Origin: Fundicoccus_A sp052115865
Lineage (GTDB): Bacteria; Bacillota; Bacilli; Lactobacillales; Aerococcaceae
Direction of reading: 5' to 3'
Assembly: GCF_052115865.1 (NCBI RefSeq)
Contig: NZ_JBQKME010000009.1
Location: 38,350 to 102,349, forward strand
Length of the DNA: 64,000 bases
The translations under genes and the position numbers were made by a program. Below the pieces are notes generated by a model. The model did not search any database, was not told the origin of the DNA, and was given only the letters and a program-made list of their open reading frames with translations. Of this stretch, positions 43,916 to 53,329 are shown in pieces (within the stretch, counting starts at the first letter, position 1; each line of letters begins with the position of its first letter).

Positions 43916-44758
43916 TTAACCCCTAAACGGATTGTAAAAGCGACCGTTATTTATTATAAAACAATAGATTCCAATCGCTGTAATAAACAATGTAATTAGA
44001 ATCGTCATCACATCATTGCGATCAAAGGGCTTTGCTGCATACCAACTCCGCTTTTTCTCCTTACCAAAGCGGCGTAAGGTCATGGCTTGGCTGATGACTT
44101 CAATTCGTTCCAAACTAGAAAAAATCAAAGGCAATACGATTTGAGCGGAATGCTTAATCCGATTAATGAAAGAAGCTTTCTCACTCATCTCAATTCCACG
44201 AGCTTGTTGGGCTTGGCGGATATTTAGATAAGCTTGTTGGATATCCGGAATATAGCGAAGTGTCAGTGAAACAGCATAAGAAATTTTGTATGAAACCCCA
44301 ATCCGGTTTAAGCTGGAAGCAAATTCACTCGGATTGGTCGTCAGCATAAAAATCAAAGCAAATGGAATGGTGGCAAAGTATTTAATAAAAATATTGAATT
44401 CATAAAATAACTGCTCCCAAGTAAGGGTATAGCGTCCAATTCCTTCCCAAATAACCGTTCGCGACTGGTAGATTTCGACGCCATATTCAGGCTCAAAAAT
44501 ATAAATCATGACTAAATTAATCAATGAAATAGTGGTCACAATATAGATCACCAAACGAATATCTTGCCAGCGAATCTTTGCAAAATACATAATCACAAGC
44601 GCGAACACACTAACACCTAAAAGAAAACGTGTATCATAGGAAGTCATCGTGATGACCGACAAGATAAGAAAACTAATCAACTTTGAAGCCCCGCTCAAAC
44701 GATGGACAAAAGTGTTTCGTGGGAGGTATCCTAAAACAGCCTGTTGATTTTGGCTCAT
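43916..44758 (-). CDS. ECF transporter transmembrane T component
   Basis: 280-residue membrane coupling protein with about five helices. The two cytosolic coupling motifs with A-R-G are present in QAQQARGIEM and the later SQAMTLRRFG. It belongs to the dedicated ECF module T-A-S with the two genes upstream; the reading frame overlaps the ATPase stop by four bases. The substrate is set by the S component. Confidence 0.88.
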   Translation of the reverse strand: MSQNQQAVLGYLPRNTFVHRLSGASKLISFLILSVITMTSYDTRFLLGVSVFALVIMYFAKIRWQDIRLVIYIVTTISLINLVMIYIFEPEYGVEIYQSRTVIWEGIGRYTLTWEQLFYEFNIFIKYFATIPFALIFMLTTNPSEFASSLNRIGVSYKISYAVSLTLRYIPDIQQAYLNIRQAQQARGIEMSEKASFINRIKHSAQIVLPLIFSSLERIEVISQAMTLRRFGKEKKRSWYAAKPFDRNDVMTILITLFITAIGIYCFIINNGRFYNPFRG

Positions 44759-46488
44759 GTGTTAGAAACCTCCTTTAATTGACGCTCGTATTGAATGAAA
44801 GCATTTAGCAAGTCATTGATTGACGAATTGGGTAACATGGCTCCGACTTCATACAAACTCGTCGGATGCAAATCAGCTTGCTCAATCAAATCTTTCCGGG
44901 CAAACAATTCGCTTGGCGGAAGATCTGCCAATAATTGACCGCCACTAAATACCAAACTCCGCGTTGTAAACTCCTGAATCAAGTGCATATCGTGTGAAAT
45001 CATCAAAATAGTTATTTGATATTGACGATTAATTTCCTCCAGGAAGGCCATCATTTCAGCATAGTTCGCATAATCTTGTCCCGCAGTTGGCTCATCTAAA
45101 ATAATAATGGATGGTTGCATAACAAGGATACTCGCAATCGTGACCCGTCGTTTTTGCCCGTAAGACAAGGCACTAATTGGCCAATTTCGATAAGGATACA
45201 AGCCACAAATACGAAGCGTCTCGTAGACCCTTTCCTCAGTTTCGCTGGCCCCCACACCACGATTCACCAAGCCCAAAGCGACTTCATCAAATATTAAATT
45301 TTTCGAAATCATATGGTTTGGATTTTGCATCACATAACCAATCGCATCCGCAATTTCTTTTATCGATAAGTCTGCAATATTAACCCCTTTTAAATAAATA
45401 TCGCCATGACTCGGCCGGATAAAACCACAAAGTAATTTAGCTAAAGTTGATTTTCCAGCCCCATTTGAGCCTACAATACTGACCATTTCACCCGCTGAAA
45501 TTGAAAAATTAATATTCGCTAAAGTATTCGATTTTTCTGTCTCGTCATAAGTGAAATTTACCTGTTTAACTTCTAAAAGTGGAACCGACTCTTTCTTTTC
45601 TTTAAAACCATCGACTTCTTGAATCCATCTCTCAACTTTTTCCAAGAGCTCTGAAGACGCCGTAGAAGCATCAAAAGCGCCTAAATTAGGTAAAGTTGCT
45701 AAATCAATCCCTGCGTATTCAAACAAATCTAAGTATAAAGGTTGTCTAACACCGATAGATTCTAAAATGTTTGATTTTAATAAGGCATCTGGCGTCATAT
45801 TAGCGATTAATTGCCCTTGTGACATGACTAAAACACGGTCAATATCCGCTGATAAGGCTTCTTCTAGACGGTGTTCAATAATCACAGTGGTTAATCCTTG
45901 ATTATGACTCAAACGATCTATCAATTGCATTGTTTCAAAACCAGAAGCTGGGTCCAAGTTTGCGAGTGGTTCATCGAACAATAGAATCGGAACTTGATCA
46001 ATCAGAACGCCAGCAATGGACACCCGTTGCTTTTGCCCACCAGATAATTGTTGAGGGGTATGCTCTTTCAAATTATCAATATCCAATTCTTCTGTCCATT
46101 TTTCAACTTGTTTTTTCATTGTTTGCGTATCGATAACATCATTTTCCAAAGAAAATGCGATATCTTCAGCCACTGTTAAGCCAACGAATTGACCATCCGT
46201 ATCCTGCAAGACCGTCCCAATGGATAAAGACAAATCAAATAGAGAAGCCTCTTTGGTCGATTTCCCTTGAATATAAATATCACCGCTTATATCCCCTTCA
46301 AAGGCATATGGAATCTGTCCGTTAATACACTTAGCCAAGGTTGATTTCCCTGATCCACTTGGTCCAATAATGAGCACCTTTTCTCCAGGATAAATTGAAA
46401 AAGAGATATTTATTAGATTGGGTTCAGCTTGGCTTTGATACTTAAAACTAACGTTTTTAAATTCTATAATGGGTTGTTTTGCATTCAT
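44755..46488 (-). CDS. ECF transporter duplicated ATPase (two ABC domains fused)
   Basis: 577-residue fusion of two ECF-type ABC domains. Walker A GPSGSGKST and GSNGAGKST, signatures LSGGQKQRVSIAG and LSYGQKRRVTIAS, Walker B LLFDEPLANLDP and IILDEPTAGQD. It replaces the separate EcfA1/EcfA2 pair, as in YkoD-type modules. The flanking T and S genes complete a dedicated ECF importer. DIYL/DIYI codons in both domains coincide with motif variants (45394, 46272). Confidence 0.93.
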   Translation of the reverse strand: MNAKQPIIEFKNVSFKYQSQAEPNLINISFSIYPGEKVLIIGPSGSGKSTLAKCINGQIPYAFEGDISGDIYIQGKSTKEASLFDLSLSIGTVLQDTDGQFVGLTVAEDIAFSLENDVIDTQTMKKQVEKWTEELDIDNLKEHTPQQLSGGQKQRVSIAGVLIDQVPILLFDEPLANLDPASGFETMQLIDRLSHNQGLTTVIIEHRLEEALSADIDRVLVMSQGQLIANMTPDALLKSNILESIGVRQPLYLDLFEYAGIDLATLPNLGAFDASTASSELLEKVERWIQEVDGFKEKKESVPLLEVKQVNFTYDETEKSNTLANINFSISAGEMVSIVGSNGAGKSTLAKLLCGFIRPSHGDIYLKGVNIADLSIKEIADAIGYVMQNPNHMISKNLIFDEVALGLVNRGVGASETEERVYETLRICGLYPYRNWPISALSYGQKRRVTIASILVMQPSIIILDEPTAGQDYANYAEMMAFLEEINRQYQITILMISHDMHLIQEFTTRSLVFSGGQLLADLPPSELFARKDLIEQADLHPTSLYEVGAMLPNSSINDLLNAFIQYERQLKEVSNT

Positions 46489-46491
46489 GAC

Positions 46492-47046
46492 TTAATCTTT
46501 TTTTAGTGATCCAGCTTGTGTGCGTGTGCTGGCGTAGGCTTTCAGTAAAATAGTCCCTAAAATACCAATAGCAAGAGCGTTCGAAACCGCAGACACGGCA
46601 CCTTGTGTAAAGACTTTAGAAGCGGGCTCAGCATAAATCAAAATATCTAAAACAGGCGCGATAACAATCCAAGCAATAGCGTTGACAATTGTTTGACCAA
46701 CATTAAAACGGATTATATCATTACGGTCAAATTGCCCTTGGTTCACTTTAAGTTGACGACCCAGTAAACCTAAACCAAAGCCAACAAACCCTGAAGTTAA
46801 TACCCAAGACCACCATAAGCCGTAAGTTAATAAGTCTTTAACCGCGTGACCGATGAGACCGATTAAAGCAGCTGGAATAGGACCGTAAATAACAGCCATT
46901 AAAGCTAAAAAGGGATAAGTCGTCTCAACACTGGTATTAGGAACAGGAGTAGGGATACTTAAGAAACGTCCTAAAATAAAGAAGACCGCACTACCGATAC
47001 CGATTGCCACTAAAGTTGTTAAAGAAGTGTTTTGTTTGTTATTCAT
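46492..47046 (-). CDS. ECF transporter S component, UPF0397 family
   Basis: 184-residue membrane protein with about six helices. It matches the UPF0397 pattern (GIGSAVFFILGRFLSIPTPVPNTSVETTYPFLALMAVIYGP, GLIGHAVKDLLTYG). Substrates proposed for this family are uncertain. Linkage to a SAM hydrolase gene directly upstream suggests a nucleoside, methionine-related or cofactor-like substrate, but this is inference. The gene is second in a four-gene minus-strand operon. Confidence 0.85.
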   Translation of the reverse strand: MNNKQNTSLTTLVAIGIGSAVFFILGRFLSIPTPVPNTSVETTYPFLALMAVIYGPIPAALIGLIGHAVKDLLTYGLWWSWVLTSGFVGFGLGLLGRQLKVNQGQFDRNDIIRFNVGQTIVNAIAWIVIAPVLDILIYAEPASKVFTQGAVSAVSNALAIGILGTILLKAYASTRTQAGSLKKD

Positions 47047-47061
47047 GATTTTCCTCCGAAA

Positions 47062-47904
47062 TTATACTTTTTTAATGGTTATTTTCCAATCATTTCCCGT
47101 CCCAATTTTGTAGGTATCTGAGAAACTTTGTTGGTTAATAGCAATCCCTAAACGGATTAATGAGTTGACATAGCCGACTGTCTCGCCGATTTTAACATCT
47201 GCAAAACTGTGACCAAACAACATTTGATTTTGATATTGCTTCATATCCTGATGGTGAATGGTTACCAAAATTGTATCGCCCGTTTGAATACCCGCTTCTT
47301 TCAGTAAGGAAGAAGGGATATTTGTCCACAGCGAACCGAAACGAATGTCTAGAATGTCAATGACGCCGTGAATGGCTACCCCATCAAATGTAGGGTCGAT
47401 GATTTCTAATTTTGTCGTTTCATCATTGTCAGAAGCTAAGGCTAATTGATCATAATATGATAGCTCTTTAGCGATCATCGCTCCATTATAGACGTAAACA
47501 TCACGACCATGAAAAGTGTGACTTTCTTCCGAATGAGGAAGACGATTGGTTTCTTCGTTAATAATCCGAATACTTTCCAAACCAATAAATTTTTCAATAT
47601 GCGTCAGTGAACCATTATCAGGCGTTACAATAAAATGACCTGATTTAGTTTTAACAGCAATACTTCGGCGACTGCTACCTACGCCTGGGTCAACGACAGA
47701 AACAAATACTGTCCCTTCTGGCCAATAGGCAATAGTCTGCCATAAGCGGTAAGATGCCGCCGTTATATCGTATGGTGGAATCTCATGTGTTAAGTCTTTG
47801 ACTGTTAACTCTGGAGCCACCATATAAGCAACGCCGTACATAGCTGCCACCGCGCCATCGACTAAGCCAAAATCGGTTTGTAAAACTAAAAAATTGTTTT
47901 CCAG
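47062..47904 (-). CDS. SAM hydrolase (SAM hydroxide adenosyltransferase, DUF62)
   Basis: 280-residue enzyme of the family that splits S-adenosylmethionine into adenosine and methionine. Motifs TDFG (near residue 11), VVDPGVGS (about 70) and TPDNGSL (about 92) are the known substrate-contacting residues; the C-terminal barrel follows from about 170. The likely start is a CTG at 47904: a strong AAAGGAG ends exactly eight bases upstream, while the in-frame GTG overlaps that site and a TTG precedes it. It leads the ECF operon. Confidence 0.85.
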   Translation of the reverse strand: MENNFLVLQTDFGLVDGAVAAMYGVAYMVAPELTVKDLTHEIPPYDITAASYRLWQTIAYWPEGTVFVSVVDPGVGSSRRSIAVKTKSGHFIVTPDNGSLTHIEKFIGLESIRIINEETNRLPHSEESHTFHGRDVYVYNGAMIAKELSYYDQLALASDNDETTKLEIIDPTFDGVAIHGVIDILDIRFGSLWTNIPSSLLKEAGIQTGDTILVTIHHQDMKQYQNQMLFGHSFADVKIGETVGYVNSLIRLGIAINQQSFSDTYKIGTGNDWKITIKKV

Positions 47905-48079
47905 TGTAATCACTCCTTTAAACAAAATTATCGAATAATCAAAGCTTACAACAAAACCTTTAGATAAACAATAAAATCACAGAATATTCTTATAGATTTT
48001 TAATAAATATCACTGAAAAGATTGACAGCTAAAAAAGATTACTTCAAAATAGATTTGAAAGTTCTAGAAGGAGGCATTT

Positions 48080-49051
48080 ATGATGATAAAAGTAGGAATA
48101 GTAGGGTATGGTAACTTAGGGCGCGGTGTGGAAGTTAATTTAAAAAATGCACCCGATATGGAATTAGTAGGGATATTTACTCGAAGAGAGCCTTCTTCAA
48201 TAAATACCGACAGTCCCGTTTATGCACTGGAATCTATTTATGATTTTAAAGATAAAATGGACGTCGTTATTTTATGCGGAGGATCGCGCACCGATATTCC
48301 AGAGCAGGGGCCAATGTTGGCGGAATATTTCAATACGGTTGATAGTTATGACAACCATGCGCAGATTCCAATATATTTTGCCTCGATGGATAATGTTGCG
48401 CAAGCCAATCGAACCGTTGCAGTGATTGCTACTGGCTGGGATCCAGGTTTGTTTTCGTTAAACCGCCTGTTAGGTGAGGCGATTTTACCTCAAGGAGAAA
48501 GCTATACTTTCTGGGGCAAAGGCTTGAGTCAAGGGCATGGCGACGCGGTTCGTCGGGTTAATGGGATCAAAGATGCTGTTCAGTATACAATCCCGAATCA
48601 AGACTTGATCGACCAAATTAATCGCGGTGAAGAAATTGTTTATGATTCACATTCAGCGCATAAAAGAGAGGTATTTGCTGTTTTAGAAGAAGGAGCAGAT
48701 GCCGCTTCCGTTGAAAATGATATTAAAAGTATGCCGGATTATTTTGAAAACTATGAGACGACTATCCACTTTATTACCGAAGCAGAATTAAAAGCGGATC
48801 ATCAAGGTTTACCGCATGGAGGCCATGTGATTCGTTCAGGTTATACGTCCGAAGAAAATCACCATTTATATGATTTTAAATTACAATTAGACAGTAATCC
48901 CGAATTTACGGCGGCTGTCAATGTGGCCTATGCACGTGCGGCTGCCAGACTAGCTAGAGAAGGGGTGATAGGCGCCAAAACAGTGTTTGATATTGCGCCA
49001 GCTTACCTTTCTCCTTTTGACGGCGAAGAGCTTCGCCAGCGATTACTATAA
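48080..49051 (+). CDS. ddh: meso-Diaminopimelate D-dehydrogenase
   Basis: 323-residue NADPH-dependent enzyme of the one-step dehydrogenase route to lysine/meso-DAP. The dinucleotide fold (VGIVGYGNLGRGVE), CGGSRTDIPEQGP, ATGWDPGLFSLNR and GLSQGHGDAVRR segments are characteristic. AGAAGGAGG precedes the ATG at 48080 (a second ATG is three bases on). It is a single gene with a + motif copy 60 bp upstream. Confidence 0.95.
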   Translation: MMIKVGIVGYGNLGRGVEVNLKNAPDMELVGIFTRREPSSINTDSPVYALESIYDFKDKMDVVILCGGSRTDIPEQGPMLAEYFNTVDSYDNHAQIPIYFASMDNVAQANRTVAVIATGWDPGLFSLNRLLGEAILPQGESYTFWGKGLSQGHGDAVRRVNGIKDAVQYTIPNQDLIDQINRGEEIVYDSHSAHKREVFAVLEEGADAASVENDIKSMPDYFENYETTIHFITEAELKADHQGLPHGGHVIRSGYTSEENHHLYDFKLQLDSNPEFTAAVNVAYARAAARLAREGVIGAKTVFDIAPAYLSPFDGEELRQRLL

Positions 49052-49080
49052 TTTTTAAAGTGTTTGGGATAAAGAACTAT

Positions 49081-49128
49081 AAAACAGAAATCACTCTTTC
49101 ATTTATGAGTTAGTGATTTCTGTTTTTT
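49081..49128 (+). terminator. Terminator of ddh, duplicate of 9998-10048
   Basis: AAAACAGAAATCACT ... AGTGATTTCTGTTTTTT; arms identical to the terminator after the acyltransferase gene. Confidence 0.88.
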
Positions 49129-49196
49129 ATTGTAAATCTATAAATTATTGGCCGGAGCTGCCGTCAACTATACGGCAGGCCAGCAATAACCGTGTT

Positions 49197-49574
49197 TAAT
49201 GTGTGTGACCTTAGCTGTTGACCTACAATAAAAGAGTTTAATGTCTGTAATCTAAGCTGTTGGCCTATATTAAAAGAGTTTAATGTCTGTGACCTTAGCT
49301 GTTGACCTACAATAAAAGAGTTTAATGTCTGTGACCTTAGCTGTTGACCTACAATAAAAGAGTTTAATGTCGGTGAATTTAGCTGCTGACCTACAATAAA
49401 AGAGTTTAATGTAGGTGACCTTAGCTGTTGACCTACAATAAAAGAGTTTAATGTCGGTGACCTAAGTTGTTGGCCTACAATAAAAGAGTTTAATGTAGGT
49501 GAATTTAGCTGCTGACCTACAATAAAAGAGTTTAATGTCGGTGAACCCACCAGTTGACTAACAATAAGAGTCTT
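49197..49574. repeat. 42-bp tandem repeat array (R42), nine units plus partial
   Basis: Units of exactly 42 bp start every 42 bases from 49197, of the form TAATGTCTGTGACCTTAGCT ... AATAAAAGAGTT. The last unit diverges, and a degenerate tenth copy runs to about 49620. Partial matches to upstream DNA from 49153 are seen. The minus strand stays open for 157 codons with a 14-residue repeat only because 42 is divisible by three; I read it as non-coding. A solo unit lies at 10124. The rest of the 49051-49800 gap holds the terminator and no gene. Confidence 0.9.
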
Positions 49575-49799
49575 TAATGACAGTGGAGACATCCGTCGAG
49601 TGACATAAAACGCCCTTAATGCCCCTCGATAACACATAAGAACTAAAAATAATCATAGAAATTTCAACTATTCACGCAAAATTTGAAGAAGTATAGTAAA
49701 AAGCTAGTAATTAAATCATAACTATTGAACCGCTCACAAAACGGGTGTAATATAAAGGTAACAAAAGAAACAAATATGAAATGATAGGAGTGGATAACG

Positions 49800-50696
49800 A
49801 TGAAAATGCTGCAGACAAATGCTTGGTTGAAGCGCGTGAAAAAATTAGCGATCATCGCTTCATCAATATTGATTCTAGCTCCCGGGGCAAGTTTAGTCAG
49901 TGCACAAACGCAAACACATACGGTTAAAGCAGGAGAATACTTATATTTAATCGCGAATAAATACAATATTACCGTTAGTCAATTGCGAACATGGAATAAT
50001 TTAACCAGTGACCTTATCTATGTAGGCGATGTCCTAAATGTCTCTACTCCCGCCCAAACATCCACTTATACTATAAAAGCAGGAGATACTCTTTGGGGAA
50101 TTGCGACACGCTACGGCGTTACTGTCAGCCAATTAAAATCTTGGAATGGTTTGACTAGTGATTTGATTCGAGTAGGAGCACAATTACGCTTAACCACTCC
50201 AACGACAACACCAGATCCGACAGGCGTTTATACCGTCAAATCAGGTGATACTTTATGGAAAATAGCCAATCAATATGGGGTAACAGTGGCGCAATTGAAA
50301 GCTTGGAATGGCTTAACCAGCGACTTTATCCGAGTGGGGCAGCAATTGAAATTAACGACGTCTACGACAACCCCAGATCCATCACCAACAACTGTCTATC
50401 AAGTGGTTGCAGGCGATACGTTATATAAAATTGCCCAACGCTATGGCGTGACTGTCGCTCAATTGAAAGAATGGAACGGCTTAACGAGTGACCTTATCCA
50501 AGTTGGAAAACGACTTCACGTAGTGGAGCCTGATTACTCAGAAAACCCAGTTAAAGAATACACCGTTAAATCTGGCGATACACTTTACAAAATCGCTAAA
50601 GAACAAGGCGTTTCAGTCAACGAATTACGATTGTGGAACCATTTAACCACGGATTTAATTCGAGTTGGACAAGTCTTAAAAATTGCAGTTTACTAG
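49800..50696 (+). CDS. Secreted protein with five LysM domains
   Basis: 298 residues: a signal peptide (about 1-37, cleavage after VSA) followed only by five LysM repeats of about 42 residues separated by Thr/Pro-rich linkers. Each repeat has the (V/A)(K/A)(A/S)G(D/E)xLxxIAxxYxxTVxQLxxWNxLTxDxIxVGxxL pattern. LysM binds GlcNAc in peptidoglycan; with no catalytic domain this is probably a wall-binding or architecture protein. ATAGGAG precedes the ATG. The near-identical repeats point to recent internal duplication. Confidence 0.92.
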   Translation: MKMLQTNAWLKRVKKLAIIASSILILAPGASLVSAQTQTHTVKAGEYLYLIANKYNITVSQLRTWNNLTSDLIYVGDVLNVSTPAQTSTYTIKAGDTLWGIATRYGVTVSQLKSWNGLTSDLIRVGAQLRLTTPTTTPDPTGVYTVKSGDTLWKIANQYGVTVAQLKAWNGLTSDFIRVGQQLKLTTSTTTPDPSPTTVYQVVAGDTLYKIAQRYGVTVAQLKEWNGLTSDLIQVGKRLHVVEPDYSENPVKEYTVKSGDTLYKIAKEQGVSVNELRLWNHLTTDLIRVGQVLKIAVY

Positions 50697-50731
50697 AAAA
50701 ATCCCCTGCTTAACTATCTCTAAGCAGGGGA
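50697..50731. terminator. Terminator between convergent genes
   Basis: AATCCCCTGCTTA, 8-base loop, TAAGCAGGGGAT. The 3' arm runs into an inverted motif variant (GGGATATTTATT). Confidence 0.75.
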
Positions 50732-50751
50732 TATTTATTGACTAATTTGAA

Positions 50752-51381
50752 TTAAAAGCGATTGTGATGAGGATCGATGTCATCGATTTGTTTATTCGTT
50801 AAATCAGCATCAGCATCTAAATTAACGCGACGAGCATTAGCCGCTTCAGGAATAGTGGTGTCATCATCAACGACAACACGGTTGATATCCTCTGCTTTTG
50901 TTTCTTCTACGTGCGCAATTGTTTCATCGATAGCACTTTTGGCACGATCTTCAATCTCTTGTGCAGTTTCAGTAGCTTTTACGGCATGATCCATATCATC
51001 TTGGCGAGCTTTTTCATTTTCTTGAATCGCATTTTGACGGAGTTGTTCTGCTTGACGGGCAGCTTCTTCTTTTAATTCTTTACCTTGTTGAATAGCATTT
51101 TTCAAGTTTTCATCGGCAGCTTCAGTGATGCTTTCGCGCGTTTCTTGTATTTGACGTTTAACCGCATCAGTTGCACCTTCCGCCCGCTCTTTAGCACTTT
51201 CGTATAATTCTTCAACATGACCACGGCCTTTAGCAGCCGCTTGCTTAACTTCACCTTCTACTTGTTGAGCAATCCCCTTTGCTTGTGTTTCAGCATTATC
51301 TGTCGCTTTTCCCCAGACTTCCTTAACCTTACCAACAATCTCATCTTTCTGGCCTTCCAGATTTTTCCATGTATCCGTCAT
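50752..51381 (-). CDS. CsbD-like / apolipoprotein-like stress protein
   Basis: 209-residue hydrophilic protein. The first 60 residues resemble CsbD (WKNLEGQKDEIVGKVKEVWGKATDN), followed by a long Ala/Glu/Lys-rich amphipathic helical region (about 60-170) and an acidic tail. Such proteins are general-stress induced with unknown molecular role. A GGAGG stands before the ATG. Transcribed alone. Confidence 0.75.
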   Translation of the reverse strand: MTDTWKNLEGQKDEIVGKVKEVWGKATDNAETQAKGIAQQVEGEVKQAAAKGRGHVEELYESAKERAEGATDAVKRQIQETRESITEAADENLKNAIQQGKELKEEAARQAEQLRQNAIQENEKARQDDMDHAVKATETAQEIEDRAKSAIDETIAHVEETKAEDINRVVVDDDTTIPEAANARRVNLDADADLTNKQIDDIDPHHNRF

Positions 51382-51454
51382 CTTCTCTCCTCCAATATCA
51401 CTTTATTTACTTAAAGTATATCAAAATCCCATTCTGTACACTAATAAAATAACT

Positions 51455-52018
51455 TTAAGAATTATGTGGAGGATTTCGCAACTCAATAATAAACCAACGC
51501 GTATATAAAATAAATGAAAACAGCAAGGCAATTCCCGTTAAAAACATGAGTCCGTAAGCGATATTTGCGTTCATAGTTGGAAAAGCGACTAAAATAATCG
51601 AACAAGCATAAAAAATAGCCGTCGACACTTTCCCATACCACAAAGCGCCATCCATCATGCGTCCTTGACGCAACAATAGAATATCGCACACAATTAAACT
51701 CAGTTCTTTTATAATAAATATCACTACGACAATCCAAATATAATCCCAAGTTACGACTAAACTAAGAATAATCGCCAACTGTGTCAACTTGTCAGCCGCT
51801 GGGTCTAAAAATTTCCCTAAGTCGGTAATCATGTCAAAACGACGTGCGATGACACCGTCTAACCAATCAGTAATTCCAGAAAAAATTAAAATAAGTGCAG
51901 ACCATAAATAATCAGCTTCCGTTACAGCTTGAACATAGACGCTAACAAAAACTGGAATTAAAATGATTCTCAGTAGGGAGAGCAAGTTTGGGATGGCTAA
52001 CCAATCAGATTTTTTCAT
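51455..52018 (-). CDS. pgsA: CDP-diacylglycerol--glycerol-3-phosphate 3-phosphatidyltransferase
   Basis: 187-residue membrane enzyme making phosphatidylglycerol-phosphate. The N-terminus IPNLLSLLRIILIPVFV and the CDP-alcohol phosphotransferase motif D-G-x2-A-R-x8-G-x3-D-x3-D (SGITDWLDGVIARRFDMITDLGKFLDPAADK) are intact, with four or five helices. An exact motif copy (51713) is embedded in the codons for VVIFIIK, showing the motif tolerated in an essential gene. Confidence 0.93.
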   Translation of the reverse strand: MKKSDWLAIPNLLSLLRIILIPVFVSVYVQAVTEADYLWSALILIFSGITDWLDGVIARRFDMITDLGKFLDPAADKLTQLAIILSLVVTWDYIWIVVVIFIIKELSLIVCDILLLRQGRMMDGALWYGKVSTAIFYACSIILVAFPTMNANIAYGLMFLTGIALLFSFILYTRWFIIELRNPPHNS

Positions 52019-52175
52019 TATGTTATATTCCCCTTAACGATTTAGTTTGTATAAATAGACTAACATACCCCATCATTTAATAAAATGACTAAAATTTAAT
52101 ATATTAATTATTCAAATTTTAATTCTGCTATAATGATACTTAATCGAGATTAAGTCAAAATAAAGTAGGGATAAT

Positions 52176-52757
52176 ATGAAGCTGTTAGAAGAAAAGATTC
52201 AACAAATTGGTCAAGTAATCGAACCGGATGTCTTAAAAGTAGACTCCTTTATTAATCATATGCTAGACCCTGAATTAATAACGGCCATGGGCGAAGACTT
52301 TTATAAGCATTTCAAAAACCGACCGATCAATAAAATCTTAACCTTAGAAGTATCTGGTATTGCGCTTGCTTTTGCGACGGCGCAATATTTTAAGGTCCCG
52401 GTCGTGTTTGCTAAGAAAATTGAATCATTGACTTTAGGTGACGATGTGTATAGTGCAGAAGTTGTTTCCTATACAAAGCAAAAGAAATAGACGATAAAAG
52501 TTCAACAATCATTTCTAACATCACAAGACCATGTACTAATTATCGATGATTTTTTAGCAAAAGGAGAAGCGCTAAAAGGTTTGTTAGAAGTTTGTCGGCA
52601 AGCGGGTGCCCATGTTGAAGGTGTTGGAATCGCCATTGAAAAATGCTTCCAAGGTGGTGGCGATTACCATCGACAACTAGGTTACGATGTCTACAGTCAA
52701 GCGATGATTGATCGTTTTGAAGAGGGGAAAGTGATATTTATTGAAAGGGAGAAATAA
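52176..52757 (+). pseudogene. xpt: Xanthine phosphoribosyltransferase interrupted by an in-frame TAG
   Basis: Both halves lie in the same frame. Residues 1-104 (MKLLEEKIQQIG ... YTKQKK) are followed by TAG at 52488-52490, then TIKVQQSFLTSQDHVLIIDDFLAKGEAL and on to a TAA at 52755. The PRPP-binding VLIIDDFLAKG loop is intact and the total, 193 codons, is the normal Xpt length. A single nonsense change would explain it; the B. subtilis enzyme has Ser or Thr around this position. Without suppression the product lacks the PRPP site. No purine riboswitch is seen upstream. Confidence 0.82.
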
Positions 52758-52760
52758 GCG

Positions 52761-53261
52761 ATGGATTTAAACGTTAGACCTGCTAGATTAGACGATGTTC
52801 ATGATTTAGCTCGTATTTTAGTGGCGGGTTGGCATTCAACTTACAAAAATATTGTTTCAAAGTCGTTTTTAGAACGATTAACCATCGAGAAATCGGTGGA
52901 ACGGATGAAAAAGAATGTCTCAGATTTAGATTACTTTTTTGTATTAGAATTAAATAATGACGTTATCGGTTTTTCAGCCGGTGGCAAGCAACGATCCGAT
53001 GAATTTGCTGAGTACAAAGGTGAAGTCTACTCCATTTATCTTTATGAAGAGTTTCAGGGACTAGGCGGAGGAAAATTTTTGTTCAACACGATGTTAAAGA
53101 GTTTGCGCGAAGAACAAATGGATCCTATTACCGTCGCGGTTTTATCGCAAAATACTCCTGCTATCAAATTTTATGAAAAAATGGGTGGAGAATGTATCGG
53201 GAAAGATCAAATACAAATCGGAGATGACTTTTTCGAGGAATTAATCTATGCTTACAAATAA
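52761..53261 (+). CDS. GNAT family N-acetyltransferase
   Basis: 166-residue single GNAT domain: the N-terminal LNVRPARLDDVHDLARILVAGWHSTY, the acetyl-CoA binding YSIYLYEEFQGLGGGKFLF (about residues 90-108), and the C-terminal NTPAIKFYEKMGGECIGKD. Substrate unknown. The start lies four bases after the xpt frame with AAGGGAG upstream, so it was probably cotranscribed with xpt. Confidence 0.88.
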   Translation: MDLNVRPARLDDVHDLARILVAGWHSTYKNIVSKSFLERLTIEKSVERMKKNVSDLDYFFVLELNNDVIGFSAGGKQRSDEFAEYKGEVYSIYLYEEFQGLGGGKFLFNTMLKSLREEQMDPITVAVLSQNTPAIKFYEKMGGECIGKDQIQIGDDFFEELIYAYK

Positions 53262-53298
53262 AAAAAGCCTTACAGTATGCTTACTGTAGGGCTTTTGT
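53259..53298. terminator. Terminator after the GNAT gene
   Basis: AAAAAGCCTTACAGTA, TGC loop region, TTACTGTAGGGCTTTT. Confidence 0.8.
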
Positions 53299-53329
53299 GC
53301 GTTTGGACGTTTAACCAGTGGGGGCTTAA

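Noticed and set aside
49164..49637. 157-aa repeat protein on the minus strand
   Set aside because: It is open only because the 42-bp repeat is a multiple of three; no ribosome site or sensible composition, and the repeat also occurs solo at 10124 without any frame.
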